A stretch of 19,309 nucleotides of DNA from Opitutia bacterium UBA957 (lineage in GTDB: Bacteria > Verrucomicrobiota > Verrucomicrobiia > Opitutales > UBA953), in NCBI GenBank assembly GCA_002293065.1, contig DBCN01000140.1, forward strand, positions 72,857-92,165, read 5' to 3'. The position numbers were made by a program, and so were the translations under genes. Below, in pieces: positions 16,790 through 19,309 of the stretch. Within the stretch, counting starts at the first letter, position 1; the number at the start of each line of letters is the position of its first letter. The notes under the pieces are model-generated. The model saw nothing but the letters and a program-made list of their open reading frames with translations, was not told the DNA's origin and searched no databases.

Positions 16790-17529
16790 TGGCTAAGGTC
16801 ATTGTTCATGCGGACAAGGCAACGGCCGCCCAAGCGGTTGCGGCCACCATCCGCGACCTCATCGTCGCGAAGGCCCAAGCCAAGCAGACCGCGGTCCTAG
16901 GCCTGGCGACGGGTTCGACCCCCCTGCCCTTGTACGCGGAGTTGGTCCGGCTGCATCGCGAAGCAGGCCTCAGCTTCCGGAACGTCGTGACCTTCAATCT
17001 CGACGAATACGAAGGCCTCGCGGGTGACCATGCCCAGTCCTACCGTTATTTCATGGAGCAGAACCTCTTTCGCTTCATCGACATCCCGCGTGAAAATACC
17101 CACGTACCGGCGGGTATCAGCGCCGACGCCGCGGTGACTTGCGCCGACTACGAAGCCGCCATCCGCTCCGCCGGCGGGATTGATTTGCAGGTCTTGGGCA
17201 TCGGTCGCACGGGGCACATCGGTTTCAATGAACCGCCTTCCTCGCTGGATTCCCGGACGCGTCGCGTCCACCTCGATGAGGTTACCCGTCGCGATAACTC
17301 GGTCTTTTTCGGCGAGTTGAGCCTCGTCCCGCACGGCGCGCTCACCATGGGTGTGGGTACGATCATGGACTGTCGGCAGGTCGAGTTGTTGGCCTTCGGC
17401 GCCGGTAAGGCTGACATCATTCGGAAGACCTTGCGCACGCAACCTTCCGCGGCCTGTCCCGCCAGCTGGTTGCAGGATCATCCTCGATGCACGTTCCACC
17501 TAGACCCAGAAGCCAACGCCCGCCTTTAA
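16789..17529 (+). CDS. nagB: glucosamine-6-phosphate deaminase
   Basis: The 246-residue protein matches NagB, which converts glucosamine 6-phosphate to fructose 6-phosphate and ammonia. Visible: the phosphate-binding LGLATGSTPLPLY (37-49), FNLDEYEGL with catalytic Asp72, and LGIGRTGHIGFNEPP with ring-opening His143 and Glu148. The numbering happens to coincide with E. coli NagB. The position of E. coli Asp141 is Thr here; GRTGH variants occur, from memory, in Bacteroidetes-type NagB proteins, so the enzyme need not be inactive. The C-terminal allosteric region is short. It overlaps valS by 1 nt and lies 10 nt before the ROK gene, so the amino-sugar genes are transcribed behind valS. A related role such as 6-phosphogluconolactonase is less likely given FNLDEY and GHIGFNEP. 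Confidence 0.92.
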   Translation: MAKVIVHADKATAAQAVAATIRDLIVAKAQAKQTAVLGLATGSTPLPLYAELVRLHREAGLSFRNVVTFNLDEYEGLAGDHAQSYRYFMEQNLFRFIDIPRENTHVPAGISADAAVTCADYEAAIRSAGGIDLQVLGIGRTGHIGFNEPPSSLDSRTRRVHLDEVTRRDNSVFFGELSLVPHGALTMGVGTIMDCRQVELLAFGAGKADIIRKTLRTQPSAACPASWLQDHPRCTFHLDPEANARL

Positions 17530-17539
17530 GTTCGCTCGG

Positions 17540-18922
17540 ATGAAACTTTCCCCACGCCACATCGCCGCCATCGACCCGGGTTTCGTCCCTGCTTCGCTTT
17601 GGACCAAGGAGTTCCTGAAGCTCTGCCGACAAACTCCTGGCAGCACGCCGTTGGCGATCGGCTTAGCTCGTCCGGACGGCACCGCCTCGGTGTTCCGCAC
17701 CCTGGTCCTGCCGTCTAGCCCGTCCAATGACGCCGACAACCTCTTGCACGTCGAGCGGACGGTGAAGTTCCTCCTCTGGGCACGTAGCGGCCATGAGGTG
17801 ATGCTGGCCGGCGAGCAGGCTCCCGCCTTGGTCCCGGTGCTGCAATCCATGTATCAAACCGGTGGCGCCCGTGCTTTCGACGCCGACTTCACGCGCAAGC
17901 TTTTCGAGCTTCCGTTGACGTTCCGGGTCGTCACGGAGCAAGGTCTGCCCGCTGCAAGCACTTCGCATCTCCCGTTGGGACGTAACCTTGGCGGCTGTCG
18001 CATCGGCTTCGACTTGGGTGGTTCCGACCGGAAGTGCGCCGCGGTCATCGACGGTCAGGTCGTCTTTTCGGAGGAGGTCAAGTGGGACCCCTATTTCCAG
18101 CCGGACCCAAACTACCACCTTGAAGGCATTCGGCATTCCTTGCAGATCGCGGCGGCCCACTTGCCGCGTGTCGATGCCATCGGGGGTTCCGCCGCGGGCG
18201 TCTACATCAACAACAAAGTCCGCGTCGCCTCGCTCTTCCGTGGCGTCACCGACCCGGCGATCTTCGAGGCCAAAGTCAAAGGCATGTTCCTCGACCTGGC
18301 CAAGGAATGGAAAGTCCCGTTTGAAGTCCTTAACGACGGCGATGTCACCGCGCTCGCGGCCTCCATGTCCCTCAATCGCAACGCGGTGCTCGGCATCGCC
18401 ATGGGCACCAGCGTCGCCGCGGGCTTCGTCGATCCCAAGGGCAACCTCACCAATTGGCTGAGCGAACTCGCCTTCGTGCCGGTCGATTATCGCGCAAATG
18501 GCCCCGCCGACGAATGGTCGGGTGACCTTGGTTGCGGCGTGCAGTACTTCAGCCAACAGGGCGTCGGTCGCTTGTTGCCGCTCGCCGGCATTCACCTGCC
18601 CGCGACCATGCGACTTCCCGAGCAGCTCGAAGAACTGCAGAAGCTGATGCTCGCCGGCGATACGCGCGCCCAGCAGGTCTATGCGGCCATCGGCATCGCG
18701 TTCGGTTACGCCATCGCGCACTTCGCCAGCTTCTACGATATCCAGTGCCTATTGATCATGGGTCGCGTGACTTCCGGCAAGGGTGGCGACGTCATAATTG
18801 AGCGAGCTCGGTCAGTCCTCGCCGACGAATTCCCCGAACTTCGCATCGACCTCGTCGTGCCTTCCGAGAAAGATAAGCGACATGGACAAGCCGTCGCCGC
18901 CGCCTCCCTGCCCTCCCTCTGA
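17540..18922 (+). CDS. divergent ROK-family sugar kinase-like protein with N-terminal extension
   Basis: This 460-residue protein has a ROK/actin-like ATPase core from about residue 153. RIGFDLGGSDRK (154-165) is the phosphate-1 loop, GGSAAGVYINN (215-225) follows, and LNDGDVTALAA (264-274) carries the expected catalytic Asp266. GIAMGTSVAAGF (285-296) is the phosphate-2 motif, and LIMGRVTSGKGG (405-416) ends the adenosine side. Typical ROK kinases are about 300 residues; here about 150 extra residues precede the core. The family's zinc site (GExGH followed by CxCGxxGC) is absent: the matching region reads SELAFVPV, with only one GCG nearby. The position between nagB and a PIG-L deacetylase suggests an amino-sugar kinase, but substrate and activity are unproven. 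It could be a sensor or regulator instead, although no helix-turn-helix is evident. Confidence 0.78.
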   Translation: MKLSPRHIAAIDPGFVPASLWTKEFLKLCRQTPGSTPLAIGLARPDGTASVFRTLVLPSSPSNDADNLLHVERTVKFLLWARSGHEVMLAGEQAPALVPVLQSMYQTGGARAFDADFTRKLFELPLTFRVVTEQGLPAASTSHLPLGRNLGGCRIGFDLGGSDRKCAAVIDGQVVFSEEVKWDPYFQPDPNYHLEGIRHSLQIAAAHLPRVDAIGGSAAGVYINNKVRVASLFRGVTDPAIFEAKVKGMFLDLAKEWKVPFEVLNDGDVTALAASMSLNRNAVLGIAMGTSVAAGFVDPKGNLTNWLSELAFVPVDYRANGPADEWSGDLGCGVQYFSQQGVGRLLPLAGIHLPATMRLPEQLEELQKLMLAGDTRAQQVYAAIGIAFGYAIAHFASFYDIQCLLIMGRVTSGKGGDVIIERARSVLADEFPELRIDLVVPSEKDKRHGQAVAAASLPSL

Positions 18923-18923
18923 C

Positions 18924-19309
18924 ATGAAGCTCAACCCCAAGGCCAACCTGCTTGTTCCCGACCAGAAGACCGGTCCGGAGGCCTTTAGCCGCACGACTCA
19001 CCTTGGTATCGGCGCACATCAAGACGACCTGGAGTTCATGGCCTACGAGGGTATTCTGGCTTGCTACGACCGCGCCGACCAATGGTTTGGCGGTGTCATC
19101 ATGACCGACGGCCGCAGCAGTTCGCGGAAAGGCCCCTACGCTGGCTGGACGGATGACCAGATCGCCGCCGAACGCGTCAAGGAGCAGCATCAGGCGGCCA
19201 TCATCGGACAGTACTCATTCATCGCCCAGCTCGGCTACCTCTCCAAGGAAGTCCGCCCCGCCCAGCAGCCCGACGTCGTCGCCGACCTGCTGGCCATCCT
19301 GCTGGCCGC
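18924..19309 (+). CDS. PIG-L / LmbE-family deacetylase (partial, C-terminus outside window)
   Basis: An open frame from ATG 18924 runs off the right edge after 128 residues. GIGAHQDDLEFM (28-39) is the zinc-binding AHxDDxE signature of the PIG-L/LmbE fold (usually AHPDDAE), with His32, Asp34 as the presumed base and Asp35. TDGRSS (61-66) and EQHQAAIIG (about 87-95) follow, as in the family (TxG..., then R..E...AA..LG). Members remove N-acetyl groups from GlcNAc-containing substrates such as GlcNAc-PI, bacillithiol and mycothiol precursors or diacetylchitobiose. I see no signal peptide. It starts 1 nt after the ROK stop, so they form one operon with nagB. An in-frame ATG at 18882 would add a Pro-rich 14-residue tail inside the ROK gene and is less likely. 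Confidence 0.85.
   Translation, partial: MKLNPKANLLVPDQKTGPEAFSRTTHLGIGAHQDDLEFMAYEGILACYDRADQWFGGVIMTDGRSSSRKGPYAGWTDDQIAAERVKEQHQAAIIGQYSFIAQLGYLSKEVRPAQQPDVVADLLAILLA

Noticed and set aside
18882..18923. Upstream in-frame ATG for the PIG-L gene.
   Set aside because: It adds a Pro-rich stretch encoded by the out-of-frame end of the ROK gene, unlike PIG-L N-termini. ATG 18924 directly after the ROK stop is simpler.
1..19309. CRISPR arrays, tRNA or rRNA genes, insertion sequences, prophage genes, toxin-antitoxin pairs.
   Set aside because: No direct-repeat arrays, transposase motifs, cloverleaf sequences or phage proteins were seen. MazG here is the housekeeping pyrophosphohydrolase with no mazEF beside it.

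Overview
This is a GC-rich bacterial chromosome segment made almost entirely of housekeeping genes. Codon third positions are dominated by C and G, and genes are packed with overlaps of 1-4 nt or gaps of a few tens of nt. No gene start has a convincing Shine-Dalgarno sequence; many are preceded by pyrimidine-rich leaders instead. The short (about 100 nt) SRP RNA, the non-SD starts, the gene content and the protein style suggest a Verrucomicrobiota (Opitutales-like) genome. That assignment is tentative, because no rRNA or other strong taxonomic marker is present.

Layout. (1) 1-2501, minus strand: a tight four-gene operon read right to left, mazG (NTP pyrophosphohydrolase), a YgjP/DUF45 zinc metallopeptidase, a YfcD/IPP-isomerase-like NUDIX hydrolase, and a DUF374 lysophospholipid acyltransferase cut by the left edge. 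(2) About 2577-5626, plus strand, divergent from mazG: trpC (indole-3-glycerol-phosphate synthase), rsmA (16S rRNA dimethyltransferase, 4-nt overlap) and rimO (ribosomal protein S12 methylthiotransferase). (3) 5628-8168, minus strand: a large SNF2-family ATPase that ends 1 nt from rimO and has a near-consensus promoter in the gap before sucA. (4) 8273-13845, plus strand: sucA-sucB-lpd, encoding all three subunits of the 2-oxoglutarate dehydrogenase complex, with an elaborate set of inverted repeats between sucA and sucB and a good intrinsic terminator after lpd. (5) About 13971-14069, minus strand: the SRP 4.5S-type RNA gene (ffs). (6) 14138-19309, plus strand: valS, nagB (1-nt overlap), a divergent ROK-family sugar kinase-like protein and the start of a PIG-L/LmbE-type deacetylase cut by the right edge.

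How the genes fit together: the suc/lpd block is a complete TCA-cycle enzyme complex. rsmA, rimO, valS and ffs serve translation and protein targeting. mazG and the NUDIX gene look like nucleotide or metabolite sanitation. The nagB-ROK-PIG-L run suggests amino-sugar breakdown, possibly by deacetylation before phosphorylation. I found no CRISPR array, phage, insertion sequence, tRNA or rRNA. The most unusual signals are the alternative RNA pairings before sucB, the aberrant ROK protein beside nagB and PIG-L, and the consistently pyrimidine-rich non-SD leaders. I do not see a clearly novel multi-gene system.
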